This document shows, in pieces, positions 22,662 through 34,226 of a stretch of DNA of 64,000 nt (positions are counted from its first letter, which is position 1; each line of letters opens with the position of its first letter). Origin of the DNA: Megalobrama amblycephala (lineage: Eukaryota > Chordata > Actinopteri > Cypriniformes > Xenocyprididae); NCBI RefSeq assembly GCF_018812025.1, contig NC_063052.1, forward strand, positions 28,916,068 to 28,980,067. The letters are read 5' to 3'. Below the pieces are notes generated by a model. That model saw only the letters and a program-made list of their open reading frames with translations, had not been told where the DNA came from and searched no databases. A program made the translations under genes and the position numbers.

Positions 22662-24710
22662 GATGGACACTGGACTAAATTACACTTACAAAAGACTATA
22701 TTGACGGCGGCCTGTGTTGATGGAAGCACACAGAGGTAGCTCTTTACATCCCAGTGCTGGCCATTGGGAGAAGCGTACAGGAAGCGGAGCTCTTTCACAC
22801 TGCTGGTGGCGGTGGAGAAGCGTAACTGGAATGAAGAGGACTTTGAAATTTCGGACACTTCTAAAGAAAAAGACGACACTTCTAAAAAAAAAAAAAAAAA
22901 AACGAGACGTCAGTATTTTTCTGGAAATATTGTTCATGCTAAAGGAGATGTTTTTCCCTTTTCCATTTTTTTTTTTTTGCTTCATATAAACGTCTGACCA
23001 CTCAAAACCTGGATAAGTACAAACTGAAACAGTAATGCAGAATTGGAATTAGCATGTACTTGGAATATGGACAACCTCTTTATTTGAGTGTCATAATGAG
23101 GGGACGCAAGCCAAGAATGAGCCAAAGACCACAGAGCTTCTCGCGGAGGAGTAGAGCGATCAAACCGTTCATTGTTTTCTCATGTTTTGTAGATCCAGAG
23201 AAATAATTGAGTTTCGTATTAATTTATGTAGCATCCACTCAGTGGGTTTTATTCTCACTGTCTCATGATTTTACAAGACTGTGTGCTGTACCTGGATTTA
23301 AACCTGGAAATGCAGCACAGAACACACATGTACCACTTTTCCACCGAATTGGTGCTGGCGCCTGTGATGGGACACGAACAGAGCGGTTCCAGATTGGGCA
23401 CCGGCACCCTGGCGGTGGAAAACGGCGGCATCCGATACTGTTTACCAAACCCACTGACACACTTCCATTCAGAAATGCTGTGTTGTTTTTGTACATTCAT
23501 TGTTTAAAGAGTTAGTAAGTTATTAGTTTTGCTGCAGAACAAATTACTGTATATAATGAGCAAAGATGTTTACTGTGTGATGGAGAGGGAGGAAAAGAGA
23601 CGTGAGAGAGCAGAGCCTCGTTGGATTAATGTGTTGATGAGTAGATGAAAAGGTGGCAAAAAGGGTTGTTAAGGGTTGTTAAAGGTGGCAAAAATGATGT
23701 TATTGGCCAAATACACACACTTCCTCCCAAGCGTGTGTGTTAACAGAGGATCTGTGATGGTATGTCCTGCGACGGTGGGTCAGATCAGCACCCTCAGCAT
23801 TTAAACTGCCAAGCACAATCAATGAGAAGCACACTCTCACACAATCACTAATGTACACATGGAAACAAACTTCATAAGTAAGAACAGAAGTTTTAATTCA
23901 TTGAAGCTGTTCATTGGGCAGAAAGAAAAGTGAAATTCAAGAAAATATGTCAACTGATTTGGATCAGTAATTGAACAATACTAAATATTGCAAAAGATTA
24001 GTGGCCAAAAAATGTAATTAATTTATTCTGGTACTGATATCAAAAAAGCAGGGTTACCTATGTGTAATATATCACAGATAATAAAAATATTAATGACAGA
24101 AGACATTCAAAAACATTAAACTGCATATGTAATATATATATGCAATTTAATGATAGCAATTGAGATATTTTAGATTAAATAACATTTATTTACATAATAT
24201 TTAATAAAAAATCCACCCCCCAAAAAACAGTGACTGATGAATCCGAAAATGGCCAAATATTGCCTGATTAACTGGTCTGTCTGATATATTGGTCTGTCAC
24301 TACAATATAAGCTTAGCTATTATGTTGTAAATCTACATATACTATATACTATCAGGAACATTTAGTGTGGGGAAACATTTATAACACTAATCAGCTAAAG
24401 CACTATGAACGAAACACCACATACACTGACTCTGACGTGATGTAGCCTTTAAGCTCAATTCCGGACAGTTGTTCGTACGACTGACGCAGCTGTATACGAT
24501 TAACAGTTAGGTCACTTTGATTCCTTTTTTTATTATTTTGTTTTCCTTTTTTCATTCTCATATTCTTATTTTGTACATGTATTGTGTAAAATGTATATTA
24601 TGTATATAAAGAGGATTATATAAAAAAAGAACTTTGATAAAAAAAAAAAAAAACAGTTAATGTGAAGATTCTTATGTGAAAATAAATGATATTTTTGGAA
24701 AATGTGATTG
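22662..24710 (+). other. efna1 3' UTR (inferred)
   Basis: About 2.0 kb from the stop codon to a likely cleavage region. It holds A runs (about 22886 and 24638), a small hairpin repeat (23337-23422) and an AT-rich distal half. No further open frame looks coding. The end is inferred from the poly(A) signal at 24681. Confidence 0.55.
24681..24686 (+). terminator. candidate efna1 poly(A) signal AATAAA
   Basis: AATAAA is followed about 25-45 bp later by a TGTGATTGTCGCC / TTTGTCTTTTTT GU/U-rich stretch, the usual arrangement for cleavage and polyadenylation. Other AT-rich hexamers upstream are weaker. Confidence 0.55.
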
Positions 24711-24812
24711 TCGCCGACTTTGTCTTTTTTAACATAAGTTTTTTAATATAAGCAGTTGTCCTGCTTATATGTATTGCAGTGCTTACAGGACCATACAGTA
24801 TTGATATTCCTT

Positions 24813-25481
24813 AAAGTCCCTCCAACCGTTTTTAACTCCAACCGTTGCCGTCTGTCAGCCGTATAATGTGGGTCAATGGGAACTTCTTTTATAAGAGTAA
24901 ATAAAACTTGCTTAGACAAATCCAAATTAAACCCTGCTGCTCGTGGCGACATATTGATGTCCTAAGACACGAAACGATTCGTTTATGCAAGAAACCGAAC
25001 AGTATTTATATCATTTTTTACCTCTAATACACCACTATGTCCAACAGCATGCGCTTAGTGAGGTCTGATCGCGCTCTGACAACGGAAGTGATGTCTAGCA
25101 CTCATTGAAGTATACGCGCGATGCATCATCACTTCCATTGTCAGAGCGCGATCAGACCTCGCTAAGCCAGTGCTGAACGCAGTTGGACATAGTGGTGTTT
25201 TAGAGGTAAAATGATATAAATACTGTTCGGTTTCTCACACAAACCGATCGTTTCATGTGTCGTCACGAGCAGCAGGGTTTAATTTGGATTTGTCTGTGCA
25301 TGTTTTATTTACTCTTATAAAAGAAGTTCCCGTTGACCCGCATTATACGGCTGACAGATGGCAACGGTTGGAGTTAAAAATCATCATTTGTGTTCTATTG
25401 AAGAAACAAAGTCTTGGATCTTGGATGCCCTGGGGGTAAGCAGATAAACATAAAATTTTCATTTTTGGGTGAACTATCCCT
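24813..25481. mobile_element. TTAA-type foldback element
   Basis: Arms of about 270 bp (24829-25100 and about 25110-25380) are inverted copies centred near 25105, both including GAACAGTATTTATATCAT / ATGATATAAATACTGTTC and GTCAGAGCGCGATCAGACCT. The right side continues to GGGTGAACTATCCCT-TTAA, a terminus shared with other elements here. TTAA also stands at the left boundary, but the left terminus differs, so the left end may be truncated. Confidence 0.75.
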
Positions 25482-25535
25482 TTAAGTTTTTTTAGCTTGT
25501 AGTATGAATATGTTAGCCTTAAGGTTATGAATAAG

Positions 25536-25822
25536 ACTTCGGTAAAGTTGGTTTTATATTCACACATTCGGACATCAGTATTCAATAGCCTTGTTAATCA
25601 CACTACATTGGACATTCAGTGGACATTCACAAGTAAATATGCCATTAAAACAATACTTGCCTATTTTGATCGACTGAAAAATGTTGTAAGTTGACAATCG
25701 TTGGTTGTCAATATCATGTCGCTGCTTAAAATTCGCAAACATTAATTTATTGCACATTTATTGGAAAGTCTGAATTTATCAGAAGTCCGAATGTGCGAAT
25801 ATAAAACCAACTTTACCGAAGT
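25536..25822. mobile_element. 287-bp MITE with 9-bp target duplication
   Basis: Perfect 9-bp direct repeats ATGAATAAG lie at 25527-25535 and 25823-25831. The element has inverted ends ACTTCGGTAAAGTTGGTTTT and its complement, continuing for about 50 bp. A 9-bp duplication with long inverted ends fits Mutator-like (MULE) MITEs; hAT elements make 8 bp. Confidence 0.8.
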
Positions 25823-26276
25823 ATGAATAAGCTGGTGTGTTCCAAAACAATGACATTTGCATTTAGGAGATATAAGCATTCAAAACTTACAATCTCTCAC
25901 TTCTGCTAAAATGGATCCCGGATTTTCATGAGATCACCTCAGACTTCAGCTTCTCATCAGATCTTCTGTCCAATCAAATGCTCTCTAGAATGTGAAGCGT
26001 CCCGTGACTACATTATAAATAGATGCTGAAGCTGTGGCTGATATCGGTCACTTGTTCACACTTTTACTATTTTCTACATAGTAAATGGCGATTCAAACAG
26101 TTTCAATATTGAGGCGAATGAAGTTCGTTATCGTGTTAGTGTCATATGAACGTCGCAGCACGAGCACAGTCTGCACCGGTCCAGAGACGAGAGCACAGAG
26201 CGGACATGCGTGAGTCAGCGCAGACCACAAAACGTATCGGACCCATTTGAATTCTGCACAGAATGCTATATTTTAA

Positions 26277-27036
26277 AGGGTTAGTTCACCCAAAAATGAA
26301 AATTGTGTCATTTATTACTCACCCTTATTCCGTTTCACACTCGTAAGTCCTTCGTTAATCTTCGGAACACAAATTAAGATATTTTAGTTGAAATCCGATG
26401 GCTCTGTGAAGCCTCCATAGGGAGCAATGACATTTCCTCTCTCAAGATCCATAAAGGTACTAAAAACATATTTAAATCAGTTCATGTGAGTACAGTGGTT
26501 CAATATTAATATTATAAAGAAACGAGAATAAACGAGAATAACAACTTATTTTGTGATGGCCGATTTCAAAACACTGCTTCATGAAGCTTTGGAGTACAAA
26601 TGAATCAGTGTAATGAATCAGCGGTTCGTAGCACCAAAGTCACGTGATTTCAGCCGTTGGCAGTTTGACACGCGATCTGAATCATGATTTGATACACTGA
26701 TTCATTATGCTCCAAAGCTTCATGAAGCAGTGTTTTGAAATCGGCCATCACTAAATAAGTCGTTATTTTGTTTTTTTGGCGCTCCAAAAATATTCTCGTC
26801 GCTTTATAATCTTAATATTGAACCACTGTACTCACATAAGCTGATTTAAATATGTTTTTAGTACCTTTATGGATCTTGAGAGAGGAAATGTCATTGCTCC
26901 CTATGGAGGCCTCACGGAGCCATCGCATTTCAACTAAAATATCTTAATTTGTGTTCTGAAGATTAACAAAAGTCTTACGGGTGTGGAACGGTAAGTAATA
27001 AATGACAGAATTTTCATTTTTGGGTGAACTAACCCT
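26277..27036. mobile_element. TTAA-flanked foldback element (AGGGTTAGTTCACCC ends)
   Basis: Inverted halves of about 360 bp start AGGGTTAGTTCACCCAAAAA and end with its complement, flanked by TTAA on both sides. The halves mirror through GGAGCAATGACATTTCCTCT and GCTTCATGAAGCAGTGTTTT. There is no coding frame. This terminus is very common in cyprinid genomes in my experience. Confidence 0.85.
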
Positions 27037-27726
27037 TTAAAGCGATATGAAGGGGATTAGGAGGAGAAAAGGTTAGAGATTAGAAGCAAACAGATTTTGC
27101 CTAGCTCAAAGGCTCTGGCCAAGCTGTGATATAAATGAATGGCTATTTTAAAAAAGGGGAGGAGCTGTTCGATATGTCAGTTGAAATTACGTCAACACAT
27201 TGAATAACTGCTGTGCACTTCAAGACACTTCAGTGGGCCTTTGAAGCAAAGCAAAGACTATAGAATAACACAAGATGTGTCACTCGTATTGTTTTGAATG
27301 GGAGAATGTGCAACACACAATATGGCGGAATAAGTCCCGCCTTCTAAATAAGAGCCAATCGCGGACTGGTAAAGTCATTGCGTCAGTGGCTGTTAGAAGC
27401 TTCGGTTTCTATAGAAACAGTCAGATGCACGCCTCCGAAATTAGGCAGTAGGCACAAGAGACGCGCATGTGCATTACCTTGATCCAACCTAAAAAAATAC
27501 CGTTTTTTGTCATGATTTGAGCATTTAGAAAACAATTTATGAGACAGTTGTTGTCAGATTTGACTGGTGATTTCAAATATGAAATTTAATCGAAAGCTTG
27601 GCAAACAGCTTTGGAGAATTTGATGTTTCCCCATTCAAAGAGAGAGGAGCTGCACTTGCATGCCCGAGAGGCGTTTCAAAGATGGCCGCCGAGTGAAATG
27701 ACTTGTCTTAAAGGGACTCTGTTTGA
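27037..27726. other. intergenic, repeat-like, unassigned
   Basis: No gene recognised. Promoter-like sequence such as GCCAATCGCGGACTGG and GCATGCCCGAG suggests more DNA-transposon interior, but no ends were located. Confidence 0.4.
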
Positions 27727-28089
27727 AGTCACCATGAAATCAAAATGGACAATTCTTCTTTTTTATGGAATAATACAGTATTTATTATAAATGATTTAAT
27801 CGTGCACATCATTTTTTAATTCATGAATCCTTGTAATCTTTAATAAAATAATTTCCCCTCCCTCTTGCAGTGACTTCTCTGATGATGTTTACTAGTGAGA
27901 GGGCGGGGCAACCTGTCACTCACATGAGATCGACCAATAGCAAACCACAACCATTCAATGATCCAATCAATTTCCCATAGACAAAATCAAGTGCCACCCT
28001 ACATTTTTTCTTGTACAAGAATAGTTTAACTGGTATATACGTCACAACAGGGAAGAAAAGACTATCGCAACTTCCATTTCATGCCAGCT
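27727..28089. mobile_element. TTAA-type element (AGTCACCATGAAATC ends)
   Basis: The left end AGTCACCATGAAATC and right end TTTCATGCCAGCT-TTAA are inverted. The left TTAA has decayed to TTGA. The same terminus bounds the composite element at 48633-51203. Confidence 0.6.
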
Positions 28090-29604
28090 TTAAGCATTTG
28101 GGGGTGTTTTTCTAACTTTTCTTATTATATTGTATATTTTGACCACTCAGCATCCAGGAACAGAACTATCTAAGCTAATTTAGAACAATGATAATTCCCA
28201 AGCCGAGCAAAAGCACATATTGTCCTGTTCACGTGTCAATAGGATGGAGTATTTTGTCTCTCAGGGTTTATGATTCACCGGTGACAGGAAAAAATCACAA
28301 TGGTCGGAGGTCAGAAGCATCAGTTTGATCATGCATGTGTGTTTTAGGAGGATAACACACATGTGTGACTCTTCTCTTTGTATTCTGGCTAAACTTGGAG
28401 CTTTGCCAGACGGCTCAGTAAACACACACACACCTCTTCTGTTATTGTTATCCATTTTACAAGTTCTCATTCGCTTTATTCCTGTCTTTTTTTTAAACGC
28501 TTTGTTGACTGTATGCATCAAGCTCAAACAATTGAGCAATGAAAAATAACAAACAAATATATTTCTTGAATTTATGGGAAAATTTGTTTATTAATAACTA
28601 CAAACCAACATTTGGTCCTTAACTAGCTACTCCCTAATGAATGACTGATGAATTTTGCAGCTCTTTTCCTCATTTATAAATTGTATATGTTTTGTCTATG
28701 TAATTTTAATGCATATTGTTATTGCTAGAAAATGATAAATTCACAGAAATCACACATGAGTTGCAATATTTGCAAACCTCACAGAAAATTAATAGGAAAA
28801 AAAAAATTTTCTCCTCAGGTAATCTCATTCCTTTCACTAACCGTTTGTTTAAACTTTTTTCATGCTGTATTTTATACCCTACTCATACAGTATCATGACC
28901 TTTTCTTTCATTTTATTTACATATCATTTACTCCATCCCTTTCTGTATCGCAGCATCTCATTTTCTCACTCCCTCTTCGTTTCTTTCAGGCTCAGTTCTT
29001 CGTTTACCTTCCCTAAAGCTCTCTCTTTTTTCTCTCTCCGTCTCTCTGTGTCTGTCTCTGTCTCCTACACACTATTGTTCCTCCCTTCCTCCTGCTCATC
29101 TCCAGAGGCCTTTCTTTTCTTTTCTTTTTTCGTCTCTTTTTATGGCTGTGACCGTAAGAGCAGCTGTCACACTACAGACTGGTTTCGCAGCTCACACCCT
29201 GACCGTGTGTTTTCAGAGCTTTGACCCCACGACTGTAAATCAGCCCCTCTCTTAACTGTTTGACCTCCTCTGAAGAGTTTAGGGAGTTTAAAGCGAATAA
29301 GTGGCACTTCACTAGAGGACTTTTGCTTTAAATAGTCATTATTGCTAAAGAGAAACCACAAAGAGTCAGTCGAAAGACCGACAAAAGAACAACAGGGGCC
29401 CGTATGAAAAATCATGTCTGGAGACAAAAGAGCTCAGTATGATGTGGAAAAAGGACATCTGTTTAAGTAGAGATACCAAAAAAAGTTTGGGGGGACAAAT
29501 TAAAAATGTAGGAAAAGTTCAGAAAATTTACAGAAAAATATAAAATATAAATTTAAAATATTTTTAAACATGATTGATGTTTATTTTAATTATACTAATA
29601 TAAT
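28090..29604. other. intergenic, pyrimidine-rich; no gene recognised
   Basis: From about 28900 to 29130 the + strand is strongly C/T-rich (CTCTCTC, TTTTCTTTTC runs). Open frames here are low complexity. No exon or element end was found. Confidence 0.5.
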
Positions 29605-29931
29605 TTAAAGCTGCAGCCCATAACTTTTTTAGTTAAAAATTATCCAAAATTAATTTTTGAGCAAGTACATAACCAGCCAGTATTCAAAACTATCTCGTTA
29701 CCTTAGCCCGATTCACAATGGTCAGCTTGTAATAATATTTTCTATTTCGGGTGGTACTGGTAGGTTTGCCACCGTTCATCTTTGTGTCATTACATCACAT
29801 CTGTTTACATAAAGAAGGAGTCCTAGCTAGTAGGCTATATCATTCGAGGATACAGCAGGTGACGGATCATTTATAGCCTTTTCTCACATCTGCAATAATT
29901 AAATGGCAGATTGTATGGTATGACAAATTAA

Positions 29932-32142
29932 AGGTGCCATAGAATTGAAAATTGAATTTATCTTGGCATAGTTGAATAACAAGAGTTCAGTACATGGAAA
30001 TGACATACAGTGAGTCTCAAAAACCATTGTTTCCTCCTTCTTATGTAAATCTCGTTTGTTTAAAAGACCTTTGAAGAACAGGCGAATCTCAACATAACAC
30101 CGACTGTGACGCAACAGTCGGGATCATTAATATGTACGCCCCCAATATTTGCATATGCCAGCTCATGTTCAAGGCATTAGACAAGGGCAGCCAGCAGAGA
30201 TGTTCACGAGTCTTTTATCTGGAGTCCGAGTCAAGTCTGAAGTCTTTAAGCTGGAGTCCGAGTCAAGTCTGAAGTCTTTATCACTGGAGTCTGAGTCAAG
30301 TCTGGAGTCTTTTGTCACGAGTCCGAGTCGAGTCTCGAGTCATTAAAAATTAAATAAATAAATAAATAAATAAATTCTCATAATCAAATCCTAGTTTATC
30401 CTAGTTGTATTATACAGAAAAATATGATCTTTCTATAATCTGTTTTATTTGAAATTAAGGTCCTATGATGTAAGGGATAATGTACATCCAGTTTTTTGCT
30501 TTATAATCCATTACAATGTACAAAACAGTTGTCCTGGCAACACGAGTAGTCATTTTCAATACAGTCGCTAAACGGACACAAGAGGGCGCCAGTGAGTCAC
30601 GGTTTGTTATACAGCAGTTTGTTATACAGCTTCGTAGTTATTGACGACAGTCATTATCAGAAAATATCAAACTTCGGAATGTTTAAGAATGTCAATATAA
30701 AACACATGCTGACTGTGATACGTTAAAATATGAGCTTTAAGTAATAAATGGATTAACATCTCTTTCTATCTCTCTTATGGACACACATTAAGAAATAGAA
30801 AAGCTGCAAATAATACGAAGATTGATAAAACGTAGTGCTAGGTTTAAAGTCTAGATTTATTTTTGTTCATATTTTAACAGGCTGGCAATTCAAATGAGCC
30901 ATGCAGCTACACCACTGTATAATAGTTAGCTGTGTGAGTTTATGTGACTAACCTTTGTGGATGCAATGTCTCATAAAATTTGATGATGTTGTTCCGGTGT
31001 TTTTAATTGTTTTTCCACATTCTGTGCGTCTAGCTGATCTGACGTGATAATAAACCCAAACGAAAGAACATATGGCACGGTGGCTCCCGTCATGTTGCAT
31101 GGGACTCTTATTATGACATTTCGGAGTTTATGCGCACGGACATACGTAATCAAATTCTATGACAAGAGTCCTATCTACCACGACACGCAAGGAAATATGT
31201 GACGCAGACATTATAAAACCATTTAAACACAACACAAATTCTTTCTTTATTATATCAGTAGTTAAGAGTAAAAGACTTGAGTCATTTTTTAAATATTCCG
31301 AGTCTTTTGTGCCGAGTCGAGTCAAGTCTGAAGTCATTTCAGGTCGAGTCCGAGTCGGAGTCTGAAGTCTGTTAAAATGCGACTCGAGTGCGACTCGAGT
31401 CCGAGTCTCTAACGCGAGTGCCCATCTCTGGCAGCCAGTATTAACATCTGGATCTGTGCACAGCTGAATCATCAGAGTAGGTAAGCAAGCAAGGACAATA
31501 GCGAAAAATGGCAGATGGAGCAATAATAACTGATGTGATCCATGATATCATATTTATAGTGATATTTGTAAATCGTCTTTCTAAATGTTTCGTTAGCATG
31601 TTGCTAATGTACTGTTAAATGTGGTTAAAGTTACCATCGTTTATTACTGTATTCACGGAGATAAGAGAGCCATCGTTATTTTCATTTTTTAAACACTTGC
31701 AGTCTGTATAATTCATAAACACAAATTCATTCTTTAGAAATCTCTCCAACAGTGTGTAATGTTAGCTTTAGCCACGGAGCACTATCAAACTCATTCAGAA
31801 TCAAATGTAAACATCCACATAAATACTATACTCACATGATCCGATGCATGCATGCAGCATGCATGACGAACATTTTGTGAAGATCCATTTTGAGGGTTAT
31901 ATTAGCTGTGTGAACTTTGTTTATGCAATGTATTAGAGTCATGAGCTCGGGGGCGGGGAGCGCAAGGATTTAAAGGGGAAGCAGCCTGAATCGGCGCATA
32001 TGTAATGATGCCCCAAAATAGGCAGTTACAAAAATTAATAAAAAAAAATCTATGGGGTATTTTGAGCTGAAACTTCACAGACACATTCAGTGGACACCGT
32101 AGACTTATATTACATCTTGTGAAAAAGCATTCTAGGGCACCT
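29932..32142. mobile_element. middle TTAA element of the nest (AGGTGCC ends)
   Basis: TTAA (29928-29931) AGGTGCCATAG ... CTAGGGCACCT TTAA (32143-32146). Removing it joins the outer element cleanly across one TTAA. Two other copies of this family occur at 46480-46980 and 49082-50006. It is itself interrupted by a hAT-type insert. Native length is about 0.97 kb and it has no transposase. Confidence 0.85.
30195..31430. mobile_element. inner non-autonomous hAT-type element
   Basis: Perfect 8-bp direct repeats GCAGCCAG lie at 30187-30194 and 31431-31438. The ends are CAGAGATG and CATCTCTG, inverted. Subterminal regions are packed with GAGTCCGAGTC / GACTCGAGTC variants on both sides. An 8-bp duplication with CAGxG-type ends is the hAT signature. 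No transposase frame is present. Confidence 0.9.
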
Positions 32143-32642
32143 TTAACGTTAGAGATTAGACTGTACAGAAATTGAAATCTACAGGTAACACTAATACATA
32201 CTAAATACACATAGTCATGCAATGCTAATGTTGTTAACATTAACAATTTGAGAACAAAGTATAATCATTTGCACAGTTTGATGTGATATGAGCTAAGCGA
32301 TCATAAGATTTAATCACCATTGACAGTGCAATTTATTGTAATGCTTTTTTTTCTCAGTTGGTCAGAACAAAAGTGGCAGATTTGTTACTTACTTGTTCAG
32401 ATGACATTTTCCGGTGAAAATTCTTATTTTGGTCATACTTCCAAGTGATTACGAAGTACAGTATCCACCATTGCGGTGACTGACAGCCACACATTCTCCT
32501 CAAAACATTAGATTCATCCGCACTGAGGAGTTGTGCCGATGCACAACCCACGTAAAGATGATAATTCCACAAATAACTGCAATTGCAGGTTTCAACCAGA
32601 GATGGCGACAAAGAGGCAAAATTTACAGACTGCAGCTTTTAA

Positions 32643-33320
32643 TAATTTATAATCTTTTTGTTGTTTGTCTTTAATGTCATCCATTGTAACTCTATTACTG
32701 TAAATGCAATTTTCACTTTGAACAGATGAGTCAACACTGTTTGTTGTGCTAGTGGGCGGCATATAATTCCACACATTTTTGCATTTTAAAAATGTACTGC
32801 ACTTAAATTACATAAACTTCAACTGCAGTGTCAAAGAGTCTAAAAAAACAAGAGAGGCAAGATCTCTCCCTCCTTTCTGAATATTATTCATCTCACTTCT
32901 GGGAAAAATGTTGGCCCTCTCTTATCAGCTTTGAATGTCTCCTGAAGATTGAGAATGTTCCTTTTTTCTGTTTGCAAGGTAATGCATTAAATTGGTCCTG
33001 CACATCTGTTTCTGTTCTTTATGATAAATATGTTAAGCTTTTGTCCTTGAGCTACAAATACACTTTGAGAGAAGGTTTGCATTTACACACACACACAACT
33101 TTGATCAAGAAATATGCTTAGTACAGTTTATCCTCATGCAAGTTGGGGCAAATACTGTGGCTTTGTATCCCATTTCTGTTATCTCATCATCTGATAAAAC
33201 AAAAACCATCCATTAGATGATGATAACACTTTGTCTAGACTTTTTTAAAGAGGCCCCGTTAGGCTTTTTTACATTTTCAATTTTCTTTAGAGAGTAGTGT
33301 TGCTGTTAGAGCATCAAAAA
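32643..33320. other. intergenic, nothing recognised
   Basis: AT-rich, with short meaningless frames only. Confidence 0.45.
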
Positions 33321-33359
33321 GGTCTGCAAAGTTACAAAGCACAAAGTCTACTCCAAAGG

Positions 33360-33650
33360 GAGTTATGCTGTGTTCCATTTCAAGTGGTACTCACTGCTGA
33401 GCCAAATGACATCCAGCTCCCCATCTCTGGATGTAATGGGTAGAGTTTGACCTAGTCCAGCTCCACCTCTGTGGACTTAATGAGTAGAGTTATGTTTAGC
33501 GATAGAGAGGGTCATGGGTAGGGTTTGAGTGTTGGTGGGCTGTCTAGCTCCACCCATTACATCCAACGAAGTGAAGTGGTGCTGGACATCAAGCTCCAAC
33601 CATTGGCTCTGCATTGAGAAGAGGGATGTAGGAACTGTACACTTAGGTGC
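33360..33650. repeat. imperfectly duplicated interspersed repeat
   Basis: The block with CTCTGGATGTAATGGGTAGAG, AGCTCCACC and GGGTTTGAG recurs in altered or inverted form (AGCTCCACCCATTACATCCA) within 200 bp, which suggests a small inverted-repeat element. The class is unknown. Confidence 0.4.
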
Positions 33651-34226
33651 TATGACTAATATCACATTTGCTAATTCCCATATTCAGTCATCGCTGGAGG
33701 AAGCAGGTTGGAGAACAGCAGTACTTGTCTGGACACAGCATGGGCATCATGGGGAGAGAAATATGACACAAGTCTTCCTCAGACAGCATATGTCTCATAC
33801 TGTTATCCAACATGAACAGGGTATTAGAGAGACTTTTTACAGAAAAGAATGATGGCATTAATATGCAGGCTGAAAGAATGAGCTCTTTATGTGTTTGTTA
33901 TAAATGTAGCAAGGATGTATTTTAAGCTCAAAATAGCATGTGTGATGATTATGTTGATGTCAGATATGTACAAGATATACACTATACCATTCAAAAGTTT
34001 GAGGATGGTTTTATGTTTTTGAAAGAAGTCTTTCATACTCACCAAGGCTGCATATATTTGATCTAAAATACAGTAAAAACATTAATATTGTGCAATAAAT
34101 GTTTTCAATTTGAATATATTTTAAAATGTAATTTATTCCTCTGATGCAAAGAAATCATTCATGCTGATTTTATGCTTAAGAAAATTTCTTATTGTTTTCA
34201 ATGTTGAAAACAGTTGTGCTGCTTAA

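Larger units (their letters stand above)
29609..32638. mobile_element. outer TTAA element of a three-level nest (AGCTGCAG ends)
   Basis: The left end TTAA-AGCTGCAGCCCATAAC and right end CAGACTGCAGCTT-TTAA are inverted. The element is split at about 29931/32143 by a second TTAA element. Native length is about 0.8 kb. There is no transposase. Confidence 0.75.

Noticed and set aside
22714..22997. ORFs after the efna1 stop codon
   Set aside because: They span A and T runs in the 3' UTR and change with run length; no conserved residues.
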